NCBI RefSeq assembly: GCF_001506075.1
Contig: NZ_KQ947475.1
Span: 3,230,631 to 3,294,630, forward strand
DNA: 64,000 nucleotides
From: Vibrio sp. MEBiC08052
GTDB taxonomy: Bacteria > Pseudomonadota > Gammaproteobacteria > Enterobacterales > Vibrionaceae
Direction: 5' to 3'
Part shown: in pieces, positions 9,496 through 21,000 of the stretch
How the letters are laid out: each line of letters begins with the position of its first letter
Numbering within the stretch: position 1 is the stretch's first letter
Position numbers and translations under genes: made by a program
Notes under the pieces: model-generated
What the model was told of the DNA's origin: nothing
Databases searched by the model: none
The model's input: the letters and a program-made list of their open reading frames with translations, nothing else

Positions 9496-12400
9496 AATAC
9501 GTTTTCCTCAATTAAATCATCAAGTAACTTGTCAATGTCACTGTCATCTAGTAATTTGATGTCATCAACATTCCCCGAAACTGCCTGTTTCGGAGCAGAC
9601 TCATCATCATGACTTTGTTCAAAGATCAGTTCTCCGAGATAGCAGCTCAGAGCCTGAAGGTTGGGATAGTCAAACAATAAAGTCGGAGAAAGAGTCAGGC
9701 TTAAACCAGACTGAAGTCGATTTTTCAATTCAACCGCCATCATGGAATCAAAGCCAATATCAAAAAACTTGTCTCTTGGCCGGACATGTCGGTCCGTCCC
9801 ATGACCAAGCAACGATGTCACCTGTCGGCGAACATAAATCTCCAGTTGTTGCTGTTGTTCTGTCGGTGGCAAATGGTGCCACTGTGTTATCTCTGGACTA
9901 ACTGCATGATTACTCTGAATAGAAGTACTTTGAGTAGAAATAGTCTGACGAACTGAATCCAGAATAGAAAGGTGCAGACCTTCAGGCAGATACTCAAAGA
10001 ATCGTACCCAATCGATATTGAACGCTCCAATCTGGCTCTCATTTGTACCCAGTAACCAGAAAAGTGCCTGTACCCCCTGTTCAGCAGAGATAGGCAGTAA
10101 TCCCACTTTCTCCAAGTGTCCGGAGACCTGCTTTGCCATTCCGGTATCATCCCAGCGTCCCCAGTTGATGCTGATGCCGGGTAAACCACGTTGGCAACGG
10201 TACTGCATTAACCCATCCATAAAGGCATTAGCTGATGCGTAAGCAGCTTGTCCGGCAGAACCAAATAATGAAGCAACCGATGAAAAACAGACAAAAAAGT
10301 CGAGATCAATAGCACGTTCTTCAGTGAACTGATGTAAATGCCAGCTTCCCCATACCTTGGGAGCGAGCACCCGGGAAAAATCATCCCACGTCTGTTTCAT
10401 CAGAACAGTATCATGTGCTTCTCCGGCTAAATGTAATATTCCAGCCAGAGGGAATATCTGTTCTGATACCTGAGAAAGAGCAAAATTCAGTGACTCAGCC
10501 TTTGACACATCACATGTCAAAACGGTCACTGGCACGCCTAGTCGTTCTTCCAGAACATCCGGTGCTTCCTGAGGCTCGCTCCGGCTCAGCAATATCAGAT
10601 GCCCGGCACCTTGTTCAGCAAGCCATGTTGTAACCTGCTGACCAATACCACCAAAAGCACCGGTAACCAGATAACTACGATCACGACGAATATTGGTATG
10701 ACTTTGTTGCGAAGGTGCCACTGATCGAAGTTCTGCTTTCCACAAGCTTCCCCGACGAATGGCAACCTGATCCACTTTGCCATGCCGGTGGATCAGCCGA
10801 CATAATTGCCGGGCCTGTTCTATATATCCAGACGGTTCATCACACTGAAGATCCACAGAAAGACAACCAAATTCAGGGTGCTCTATTCGTATCACATCAG
10901 CTATTCCCCATAACATAGCGCTTGCCGGATTCATGACCGGGTCTTCTGTTCCATTAAAAACAGAGTGAACTTGTTCCGTCACGAATGTCAGTTGAGGGAT
11001 ATCGGAACCTAACGTTTTGGGTACCGCTTGGATCAAATTTAGGATGCCTGCACCATTCAGACGACTACTCTGTACCACATCATCATAAGTATCCAGACTC
11101 CAGCAATGAACAATATGCAAGTTATCAGTCGATTCTATCTGTACGCCCCAAACAGATAACAACTGTTCAAATCCGCACTTATCGTTTGGATCTAATACCA
11201 GTTGATTGTGTGCATGACCAACCGATTCAGACGGTATTGAATCTGCATAGGCTAAAGTTACCTGATGTCCTTCATCGGCCAAAATATCAGCCAGCTTTTG
11301 CGCAAATCCCGACTGATCGGCTAATATGAGCCATGTTTGCTGAACCAGAGGGAAATCTTCATTCTCATCGGGCTTCCACTCAATCCACTGACGCTGATAA
11401 AAGGTCATCGGTGTAGCGTGCTGACCAGAAAAAGGAACCAGTTGTAACCCTTCGATCATAGCGACAAGCTGACCATCATCAGTGATAAGCTCAAAATCGG
11501 CCTGTAGCCGTTCCGGTGAATACGAGATTAGTCGGGCGGTCGCCCATACCTGTGCAGAATCTGGTTTAGAAAAAAGTCGGATCTGATTGACAGCACGAGG
11601 AAGATAAAGAGCCTCATCATCTTCGGGAATTAATGTGGACAGTATTTGAAAACAAGCATCCATCAGCAGCGGGTGCAAACAATAACCCTTTTGCTCGCTT
11701 TCCTCCAAAAGTCCAATCCGAGCCAAAGCCACTTGCTCACCATTCCAGATTTGCTTTAGTGTCTGAAACTGACGCCCAAGTTCCAGTCCGCCCTGAGCCA
11801 TATGTGTATAATATTCCGACATCGGAATCTCTTGGCGGCATTGCTGCTGAATTTGCTGCAAAGAGTGCTGGGGGGTGTTCCTGACCTGTATCGTAGACTC
11901 AATGATTCCACTGCAGTGCTGCTCCCAGCGGAACTGGTGGCTGTGGATCGAAAAACGATAGGTACCATCTTGAAGCAGTTTGATCTTAACCTGAACGTCA
12001 ATCTTTTCACCATCAGGAATAACCAGCATCCGTAATATATCAATCGAACTTAAAGACAAAGGTCCATCTTTCAGAACGACTCTTCCAGCTTCAAGTGCCA
12101 GTTCAATAAACATGGCAGCAGGTACAACAACAGTCCCCTGAACACGGTGATCCTGTAAAAAATCAGGGTGATGCTGATCCAGTGTCAGACAACATAGCCA
12201 TTCATCTTCAGCCATTGGAATAATCTGAGGCAATAATACCGAGTCTATATCATCAATATTATTAATAGAGTGAGCTGTTACATGATGAGATAAAGACGAT
12301 TTCTCTTGCTTCTGGCACCAGAATGATCGGCCAGTAACCTCAAACGGATAAGTTGGTAACGTGACTCGCTGACGATGAAATCCCTGCTCAAGTGACTGCC

Positions 12401-15056
12401 AGTCTAATGACTGTCCATAAACATAAAGCTGAGAAGCTGCAGTCAATATTTGCAGCCATTCGTCATGTCCCCGCCGAAGCGAAGGTAACCAGAGCACTGG
12501 TTTTATTGAGGATGGAAAACATTGACGAGCCATACTCAATAAAGTTGCCGACGGACCGACTTCCAGATAGGTATCCACACCATCAGCATCAAGCCGTTGC
12601 ACTCCCTGATAAAATTTTACTGGCTCACACAAATGATTAAGCCAGTACTCTGGGGTACACAATTGTTCACCGGCAAGCTCGCCGGTCAGATTAGATATCA
12701 CGGGAAGCTGAGGCCGAGCCCATTTAATTTGGGATAACACTTCCGTAAAGGCTTCACACATCGGCTCGACCAGCGGTGAATGGAACGCATGAGAAACAAC
12801 CAGCATCTGATACGTCAACGACTGTGCCTGTAGATAGGCTTCCAATGCCAGTATACAATCGGTATCTCCGGCAACAACTGTACTTGCCGGACCATTTTCA
12901 GCGGCAATAACGACCCCGGGGAATGAAAGAATCATAGTCGCAACGACATCAGTTGGTGCCGCAATACTCATCATACTGCCGGGCTGACACCGTACTGTTA
13001 GCAAACGTCCTCTTGTTGCTACAAGTTTCAGACCATCTTCCAGACTAAAAACACCTGCAATGCAAGCTGCAACATATTCCCCCAAACTGTGCCCGATTAA
13101 TATATCCGGCTGAATCCCCCATGATTGCCACAATGTTGCCAGTGCATATTCAAACGCAAACAAAACTGGTTGTGTATATTCAGTCTGGCGCATAAGATGA
13201 GTATGTTCACCCCATAATAACGAAGTAAGTGCATAATCAAGTTCTGACGCCAGAATTGTTTCACAACGGTCGATCACCTGTCTGAAAACCGGAGAAGAGC
13301 GGTACAAATCATATCCCATGCCTGCATACTGAGAACCCTGTCCGGAAAAAAGAAATGCGATTTTTTTCTCGTTTTCACTGTATGCATGGTTAATCTGCAA
13401 AGATGGAGTTCCCTGAATATATTGTGTTATCAGAGCTTTAAGCTGTGTTGTATTTTCGGCAACAATAGCTAACCGATGGGATGCAGCATACCTTCCGGAA
13501 TTAGCGCTGAAACCGACATCACCAACAAAATATTCCTTATCGGATAACATTTCATTGTAACGTTTTGCCAGCGTCGCCAATGCCTCGGAGGTTTCTGCAG
13601 ATAATGTCAATATATGATGGGAACGCTCTGCCTGGCTCACTTTCTGCAAGGTTTTCTCTGGTGCTTGTGTCAATACAATATGAGCATTCGTCCCACTAAA
13701 TCCGAACGCGCTAATCCCTGCTGTCCGGGGATGTTCTGTATCGCTCCACAACATACATTGTGTCGGAAATTCTACTGGTAATTTCTCCCATAAAATATGA
13801 GGACTGGGATGATGAAAATGTTTATTTGGCGGAATAACACCATGTTCGATCGATAATATAGTTTTCAAAAGTCCAGCCATACCAGAAGCCGCTTCTGCAT
13901 GGCCCATATTGGTTTTCACAGCTCCCATAATTAGATTTCCCCGGCGCGCCTGATCATCACCAAATACAGTCGCAAGGGCAGAAAATTCTATCGGATCACC
14001 TAAAGCCGTTCCCGTACCATGGCACTCGATATAATCAATATCAGAAGTACTCATACCGGCATTTTTCAGTGCTGCACGTAATAATTTGACCTGAGATAGT
14101 TCATTTGGAGCCGTTAGCCCCTGACTACGCCCATCCTGATTAACAGCACTTCCTGAAATAACAGCCCGAATATTATCCCCGTCTCTTTGAGCATCACTCA
14201 GACGTTTCAAAACAACCATGCCACAGCCTTCGGCTCTGGCAAACCCATCTGCTGAAGCATCGAATGTTTTACAATGACCGTCAGATGCCAACATGCCAGC
14301 ATCGTAAAAACTTGCTGTATTGTAGGGATCGAGAATCAGATTCACACCACCTACAAGTGCCATATTGCTTTCTCCCATTTTTAAACTCTGGCACGCTAAA
14401 TGAAGGCTAACCAGAGATGAAGAACAGGCAGTATCAATGGATACTGTCGGCCCCTGGAGTCCCAGCATGTAGGCAATACGTCCGGCAGCAACACTACCGG
14501 CATTTCCTGTCAGACTATAAAGAGAGGGCTTATCTCCCCCGGTCGAAAAACGCCCGTAATCGTTTGAACTAATACCGATAAAAACCCCTGTCAGTGATTC
14601 TTTCTGCCCTCTAGGGTTATAGCCTGCACATTCCAAAGCTTCCCAGCTAACTTCCAACAGCAGACGCTGTTGCGGATCCATTTGCTCAACTTCCCGTTCA
14701 GACAACCCGAAAAATGCCGCATCAAATAAGTCAATATCACGGAGTAATCCCATACAAAGATCTTCCGGATGCCGCGAGTCAAATTGTCGTCCTATCGCTT
14801 CAGGCTGGCACATGAGATCGCGACCATTTTCCAGAGCCTCCCAGAAAGACTGAGGATCACGGACATCTCCAGGGAATCGGCAAGCCATACCAACAATGGC
14901 TATCGGTTCCTGAACGTCCGGTCGTTTCTCTATCGAACGTTGCTCTGCTGACTGCTGCTGATGTTCCAAAGATTGCTGCTGGCGGGCAGCCAGCAGCAAT
15001 AACTGGTTCCGGGATAAATGTCCGATCTGCTGTAAATATTTTTCCATAAGGCTCAT
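9492..15056 (-). CDS. PKS module 6: KS-AT-DH-KR-ACP
   Basis: Domains: docking helix 1-50 rich in Gln; KS with IDTACSSS near 209, ECHGTGT near 345 (Ala to Cys variant) and NMGH near 387; AT with GHSLGEY near 654 and SHAFHS near 757, indicating malonyl-CoA; DH with HRVQGTVVVP near 971 and MDACFQ near 1134, both catalytic residues intact; KR with an NADPH loop near 1467 and Tyr in AAYASAN near 1608; ACP with GFDSM near 1769. The module should give an alpha,beta-unsaturated two-carbon unit. The KR lacks the LDD motif typical of B-type reductases (the site reads GEAHDT), so stereochemistry cannot be called. The C-terminal tail is acidic and helical (DSDIDKLLDDLIEE), a docking element. The start overlaps the upstream stop (ATGA) behind AAGAGGA. 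Confidence 0.96.
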   Translation of the reverse strand: MSLMEKYLQQIGHLSRNQLLLLAARQQQSLEHQQQSAEQRSIEKRPDVQEPIAIVGMACRFPGDVRDPQSFWEALENGRDLMCQPEAIGRQFDSRHPEDLCMGLLRDIDLFDAAFFGLSEREVEQMDPQQRLLLEVSWEALECAGYNPRGQKESLTGVFIGISSNDYGRFSTGGDKPSLYSLTGNAGSVAAGRIAYMLGLQGPTVSIDTACSSSLVSLHLACQSLKMGESNMALVGGVNLILDPYNTASFYDAGMLASDGHCKTFDASADGFARAEGCGMVVLKRLSDAQRDGDNIRAVISGSAVNQDGRSQGLTAPNELSQVKLLRAALKNAGMSTSDIDYIECHGTGTALGDPIEFSALATVFGDDQARRGNLIMGAVKTNMGHAEAASGMAGLLKTILSIEHGVIPPNKHFHHPSPHILWEKLPVEFPTQCMLWSDTEHPRTAGISAFGFSGTNAHIVLTQAPEKTLQKVSQAERSHHILTLSAETSEALATLAKRYNEMLSDKEYFVGDVGFSANSGRYAASHRLAIVAENTTQLKALITQYIQGTPSLQINHAYSENEKKIAFLFSGQGSQYAGMGYDLYRSSPVFRQVIDRCETILASELDYALTSLLWGEHTHLMRQTEYTQPVLFAFEYALATLWQSWGIQPDILIGHSLGEYVAACIAGVFSLEDGLKLVATRGRLLTVRCQPGSMMSIAAPTDVVATMILSFPGVVIAAENGPASTVVAGDTDCILALEAYLQAQSLTYQMLVVSHAFHSPLVEPMCEAFTEVLSQIKWARPQLPVISNLTGELAGEQLCTPEYWLNHLCEPVKFYQGVQRLDADGVDTYLEVGPSATLLSMARQCFPSSIKPVLWLPSLRRGHDEWLQILTAASQLYVYGQSLDWQSLEQGFHRQRVTLPTYPFEVTGRSFWCQKQEKSSLSHHVTAHSINNIDDIDSVLLPQIIPMAEDEWLCCLTLDQHHPDFLQDHRVQGTVVVPAAMFIELALEAGRVVLKDGPLSLSSIDILRMLVIPDGEKIDVQVKIKLLQDGTYRFSIHSHQFRWEQHCSGIIESTIQVRNTPQHSLQQIQQQCRQEIPMSEYYTHMAQGGLELGRQFQTLKQIWNGEQVALARIGLLEESEQKGYCLHPLLMDACFQILSTLIPEDDEALYLPRAVNQIRLFSKPDSAQVWATARLISYSPERLQADFELITDDGQLVAMIEGLQLVPFSGQHATPMTFYQRQWIEWKPDENEDFPLVQQTWLILADQSGFAQKLADILADEGHQVTLAYADSIPSESVGHAHNQLVLDPNDKCGFEQLLSVWGVQIESTDNLHIVHCWSLDTYDDVVQSSRLNGAGILNLIQAVPKTLGSDIPQLTFVTEQVHSVFNGTEDPVMNPASAMLWGIADVIRIEHPEFGCLSVDLQCDEPSGYIEQARQLCRLIHRHGKVDQVAIRRGSLWKAELRSVAPSQQSHTNIRRDRSYLVTGAFGGIGQQVTTWLAEQGAGHLILLSRSEPQEAPDVLEERLGVPVTVLTCDVSKAESLNFALSQVSEQIFPLAGILHLAGEAHDTVLMKQTWDDFSRVLAPKVWGSWHLHQFTEERAIDLDFFVCFSSVASLFGSAGQAAYASANAFMDGLMQYRCQRGLPGISINWGRWDDTGMAKQVSGHLEKVGLLPISAEQGVQALFWLLGTNESQIGAFNIDWVRFFEYLPEGLHLSILDSVRQTISTQSTSIQSNHAVSPEITQWHHLPPTEQQQQLEIYVRRQVTSLLGHGTDRHVRPRDKFFDIGFDSMMAVELKNRLQSGLSLTLSPTLLFDYPNLQALSCYLGELIFEQSHDDESAPKQAVSGNVDDIKLLDDSDIDKLLDDLIEENVL

Positions 15057-18000
15057 ACTTCCTCTTGGGGCTGATAGAATCCCCCCAGCATTTGTTCGAG
15101 TTCCTGTTCTGAAATCTGCGTAATTGAATCAATGTCCGATAAAGAAGCCGGAGTATCTGAGTATGATTCGGGAACTGAAATCGCTTCCTCTGATTCCACC
15201 GGAAATAACTCTGACAGAAGATAATGGCTGAGCTGTTCAATCGTTGGATAAGTAAACAACAGGGTTGACGCTAATCTCAGCCCTGTACCGGTACCGATGA
15301 CATTGCGTAGCTCTACCGCCATCAAAGAATCCATTCCCAGTTCCTGTAAAGGACGATCGCTCGTTACAGAATCATGTTGATCCAACTGCAAAATCGTTTT
15401 AACCACTCCTTCGAGATAACGGGACATCTGAGCAAAGTGTGATTGCTGCGCGCTTTGAGTAAGCTGCTCACGGATATTGTGTTTTGGACCCGAGTGCTCC
15501 TGCATCATCGGAACAGTACTGTTATCGGTCACATCAAAAGCTTCCAGGAAATCTGACCATCTTCCTTTACTTTTTAATTCCTGACGAAGCACATCCCAAT
15601 GGGCAGGCATGACTCCAACCTGATGAGCTACCTGAGGCAAACATAAGAATTCAAATGCACGCAGTCCTTGTTGTGGAGTAATGACACCCAGTCCTTTCAT
15701 TTGAATACGTTCAAGGAGTGAATGTGACGCGGCTGACCCCACATCAGACCAAGCTCCCCAGTTTATACTTAATCCCGGGAGCCCAAGCGAGTGACGATAG
15801 CCTGCCAGTGCATCAAGAAAACTGTTCGCAGCGGCATGATTACTCTGTCCGGCATTACCAATCAATGCAGTTGCTGATGAGAACAGCGTAAACATATCGA
15901 GATCCATATGTTGTGTGAAATGATGTAGAAGCCAGGCTCCATCCACTTTTGGTGACAATACCTTAGAAAATTGTGCCCAACTCTGCTTGGATAACACACC
16001 ATCTTGCAAAACGCCGGCTGCATGTATGACACCGGCAAGCGGTGGCATTGCGTGATCAATTTGCTGAAAGAGTGTTGCCATTTCATCATACGATGTCACA
16101 TCAACTTGATAAATTTGAACGTCAGCCCCGCTGTCGCGAAGTGCACGAATTGTTGATAAAGCAGAATCGTCAGGAGCTGAGCGGCCAATTAAAGCAATAT
16201 GCCGGACACCACATTCAACCAACCACTGAGCAATCAAGAGACCGAGCCCTTTTAAACCGCCGGTGATCAGATAGCTCCGCTCCACAGAGAGAAAAGCTTG
16301 CCCGGATTTACGTTCCTGTATGGCAGACGACATCTGCATATCCAACACAATTTTTCCAGTATGTCTCGCTTGCTGCATAAAACGAAAAGCCTGTACAGCT
16401 TTGTCTGCCGGAAAGATCTTTGAAGGTAGTGGCTGATAATCGCCGTGCTCTAACCCTTCAGATAACATCTGAGCCAAAGGAGCAAATATTTGTGGCTGTG
16501 AGCCTGTAGTCGCCATCAAATCAATCAGGCTGAAATGTGCATCCGGACGTATTTGATGAATCTGCTCTTCTCCCCACAGTTCACGATCCCGTTTACCGAT
16601 TTCAACAAACACACCGTCATGAGCCAGAATGTTCAAGCTTTTAGGGATGAAATCACCGGTCAGGCTATTAAGAACAACGTCCACACCGAGACCTTGTGTT
16701 TCTTGCATAATTTGCTCGGCGAAATCCAGAGTCCGGGAGTTCATCACATGCCGAACACCTAGTGATTCCAACACTGGCCATTTTTCCGGGCTCGCTGTGG
16801 CAAACACTTCACCACCACAGGCCTGAACAACCTGAATTGCAGCCATTCCTACCCCACCGGCAGCAGCATGGATCAAAACCCGTTGACCCGGTTGAATTTG
16901 TGCGACATGGCGTAACGCGTAAATGGCCGTTAAAAAAGCAACCGGAACTGTTGCCGCAGCTTCAAAGGTCATCGCAGCGGGGATCGGCATCACTAGATGG
17001 GCATTTGTATAAACAAAACGCCCGAAAGCTCCCGGAGCCATAGCCATCACCTTATCGCCGACCTGAATGCCTTCAACATTTTCTCCGACTGAAACGACGA
17101 CACCGGCGCACTCTCCTCCTAATCCTCCGGGTCGGGGATCCGGATACAGACCCAATGCATCTAAAACATCCATAAAGTTCAGTCCGGAAGCCTTCACCTC
17201 AATTTCAACTTCTCCGGCAGTTGGTTTTCTTCGGTGAGAGACAGCGTACTGCATTGTAGACAAATTACCGGGCTCAGAAATCGTTAACTGGCAGTTGTCC
17301 CCGTCAGCAACTAATTTCTTCTCATGATAGTAATGCGCCATCCGAGCGACATAACGATTTCCGTCTCTCAATGCGACCTGCTCATCACCACAATCATTGA
17401 GCAACTCATCAATCAGGTACAGAAGATTAGAATGATGATCACCCTGAGGATCTAAATCAATCCGGCGGCAATGAAGTTCAGGATGTTCCATGGCAATAAC
17501 TTTCGCCATACCCCATAAGCTTGACTGTGCAACATTCGGACAATCGAAACCTGCAACAGGCTGTGCTCCTTGAGTCGCAAACGTCAGAGAAGCAGGCAGT
17601 TGGACTGATGTTATTGCCTGAGTCAGGTACAACAGACTCCGACAGTTTTGCTGACTGACGGCAGCAAGAGGATGGTTTTCAGCAAGATCCTGAGAAATAC
17701 CAGATTCCCATGCATATAGAATCTGTGTCTGCGTGCCCTGTTCATGGTCGATGTCCTGCAACAGACGGATGTAATCTGTTGCTTCATCTTCCCGAATCAT
17801 GTAGTTGTACGCATCGATTTTGCAATATGCATCGCCTCGGACAACTACCGTACAATTCAGTCCGTAATGATTCATCACTTCATGACAACTCGGGGCGCAA
17901 TAGTCTTCGGCTAAAAACAGGTAGTGATCACTATATTCACTGACAGCTGGGGATTGAGCCAAGATAACTGCCTGTGACGTTTTAGCTTTTGGCTGAACAA

Positions 18001-21000
18001 GAGTAAACGATTCCAGAGATACCGCTTCTGACAGCAATTGCCACTGAGAGGCAGACATTAACGGATAATCAGGACGAAGTGCATCATCCTGAAAACGCCA
18101 CCACCCGGTTGTCATACCAAATGTCAGATCTAACCACCGCTGCCGAATCGTACCTTCCAGAATCAGGCAAACACCACCGGGAGCCAGAAGTGATTTCACA
18201 TGGGTCATCGTTCGGGTCATGTTCTGTGTTGCATGCAGAACGTTAGCTGCAATAATGATGTCATAATCACCAAGCTGAAAACCCTGACTTTGTGGAAAAG
18301 ATTCGATATCCAGAACCTGATATTTCACAAAATCATAATCACTAAAACGAACTTTCGCCTTTGCAGTAAATGATGGAGATATATCAGTAAATGTATATTC
18401 ACAGGCAACATCAGCCAACATTCCCAATAGTGAAGAAGTCGTTCCTCCTGTTCCACCACCGATTTCCAGAATACGAAGCCCCCGGTATGCCGGCCGACTT
18501 TTAATCAACGACTGCAAACATGATTGCATCTGCCGGTTCATCAACTGTGCTTCCGGCATATTTTCATAAACCGCGGTCGTATCTGACAGATCCCCCCCGG
18601 GGAACAACAATTGGATAGGATCGGTTCGATCCGTAATGACATCAGCCAGTTTCTCTCCGCAACGTTTTAACAAACGTAGTGCACTGACTGTTTCCGGAAA
18701 GTGTGCCAATAGCATATCTGTCGTATCTGCAATGTCACTTTCAAGATCCAACGGCTCGAAAGGCTGGCAAACCCGCCACTTTTCCCCATCTAATTCAATT
18801 AGTTCTGCTTCAGATAGAATCTCAAGCATCCGATTCAACAGACGGATATGATTCGGATGAACAGCAAAATCAGTAGCAAGTTGCCCCGTAGAAAAGACAT
18901 CGCCAACTTTCCATGACCACCCGAGTACTTCAAATGCCTGTTTGACATAGACAAGACTTAGCTGGTCAAAAACTTGACTGATGAGTCCCAAATCATGACT
19001 CGACTCACTCAATATGCATCGTTGAAAATCGACATCCTTTAACGCTACAGATAATCCAATTTGGCCTTGCTGTGTATACAGGTGTTTCTGCTGCCAAAAA
19101 ATCGAATACAGCCAGTCATCCGAAAAATCACCGGAGGCAGATATTTCCGACTGTTCTTGCAAATGCAGTGTCTCAAACCGGTGTAACTGGAGACTTTCAA
19201 GATAACCTACCTGCCGTTTTTCCGCGTCATAAAAGACTAAATCAGCAACTTTAATCTCTCTGTTGTCGGTTACCTGCTCAACGACACACCAGACACTGTC
19301 TCCCACCGGCTGATGCATATAAAACCGCCCAATTTTGACCGGAATGTATAGGCCATCAAGCATGTTCTGCTGTTTCATCAGCGCACCGACAGTCTGAAAG
19401 CATCCATCTAGAAGTGTTGGGTGAAATATCCATGCACTTGTATCTATCGCATCAGCAACCTCCAGCCAGGCAGCAGCACTCCCTGTACGACTAAAATAAA
19501 GTGATGACACACTTTGAAATGCCGGGCCATAAAATACGCCAGAGTCCTGAACATGGTACAACGTCTTTCCATCAACCACGGATGCATTCTCAATCCATTC
19601 AGGGAATTCGGATGACTCTACCGATGGTTCAGTTACTTGGAAGAAACCGCTCGCATGTTCTGTCCAAGCACATTCCGATGCGTCCTGTTGACGACTGTAT
19701 ATACTAAATCGCGTCCTTTTCTGCTCTGGCTGAAGCACAGTTTGCAAATGCAGAGGGTCTGCATCCTGTGCAGAAAAGCTTAGCATTGCTCGGATGTTCA
19801 TATCTTCCAGAACGAACACTTTGTCCGGAAATTGCGCTTGCGCAACAGCAAATCCTGTCTCTAGAAATGCAGCCCCTGGAATGACAACCTGATCATAAAC
19901 ACGGTGGTCATCCCAGAATGCATCTTTCATGCGAGACAACTCCAGAGCAAAAATAGGCACAGGAGACTGAAGCAGTTTGCCCGATAGCGGATGAGCTCCG
20001 GAATGAGTCGCGACAGAAGAATATGTGTATTCTTTGTGGGGGCGCTCTGACTGAGTAAAGCTATCAAACCAAAAACGTTGACGTTGAAATGCATAAGTCG
20101 GTAACGAGCAAAACTGCAATGCAAAATTCTGATAAAAATTTTGCCACAGCACGCTTGCACCATCGGTATAGAGTTGCCCCAGAGTTGCCATCATTGACTC
20201 GGTATCAGGTATCTCTGGCTGAATGCTCGCTAACACATAGAGCTGTTGCTGTTTAAAACACTGCTGCACCATCTTTAGTAATACTGGCTTAGGTCCGACT
20301 TCCAGATAACGAATCTCACCACGTAACTGAGTCTGAAGATTGGTGATGCTCTCCATAAAACGAACCGGGGCAGTCACATGCTCAACCCAGTATTCGGGTG
20401 ACATCAATCGCTCATCTGCCAAATGTCCCGTGACATTAGAAATAATCTTGATCGTTGGTCGGTGGTAAGTCACACGTTCGGCAACGATCCGGAATTCATC
20501 CAGCATTGGTTGCATTAGAGGGGAGTGAAAAGCATGCGATACTTCCAATGAATAAGCCGAGATATCTTGTTGCTTTAATATATCAAGCACTTGCTGCATC
20601 GCATCTTCGCTGCCGGACAGCACTGTCTGAGTCGGAGTATTACAGGCAGCAATCGACAATGATTCGGCAAAAGGATGGATAATGTCCACCAGATCAGATG
20701 CCGGAGCCATCACTGCAACCATAGCACCTTCACCCGGGAGTTCGGACATCAGTTTTCCACGCATTGCAATAAGCAATAATGCATCATTCAAACTAAATAC
20801 ACCGGCAATACAAGCCGCAGCATATTCACCAACACTATGCCCGACAACTGCCGATGGCTGGATTCCCCACGACTGCCACAATTTAGTCAATGCATATTCA
20901 AGTACAAATAATGCTGGCTGTGTGTATTGCGTCTGATGGATACGTGCTGACTGAGATTCATCCCATAGCATCGGCAAAATTGAACATCCCAGAATTGGCT

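Noticed and set aside
9388..9612. Small plus-strand open frames antisense to the PKS genes (many of 60-130 codons)
   Set aside because: They lie wholly inside strong KS/AT/DH coding on the other strand, have no ribosome-binding sites or family resemblance, and follow from the codon composition of the real genes.
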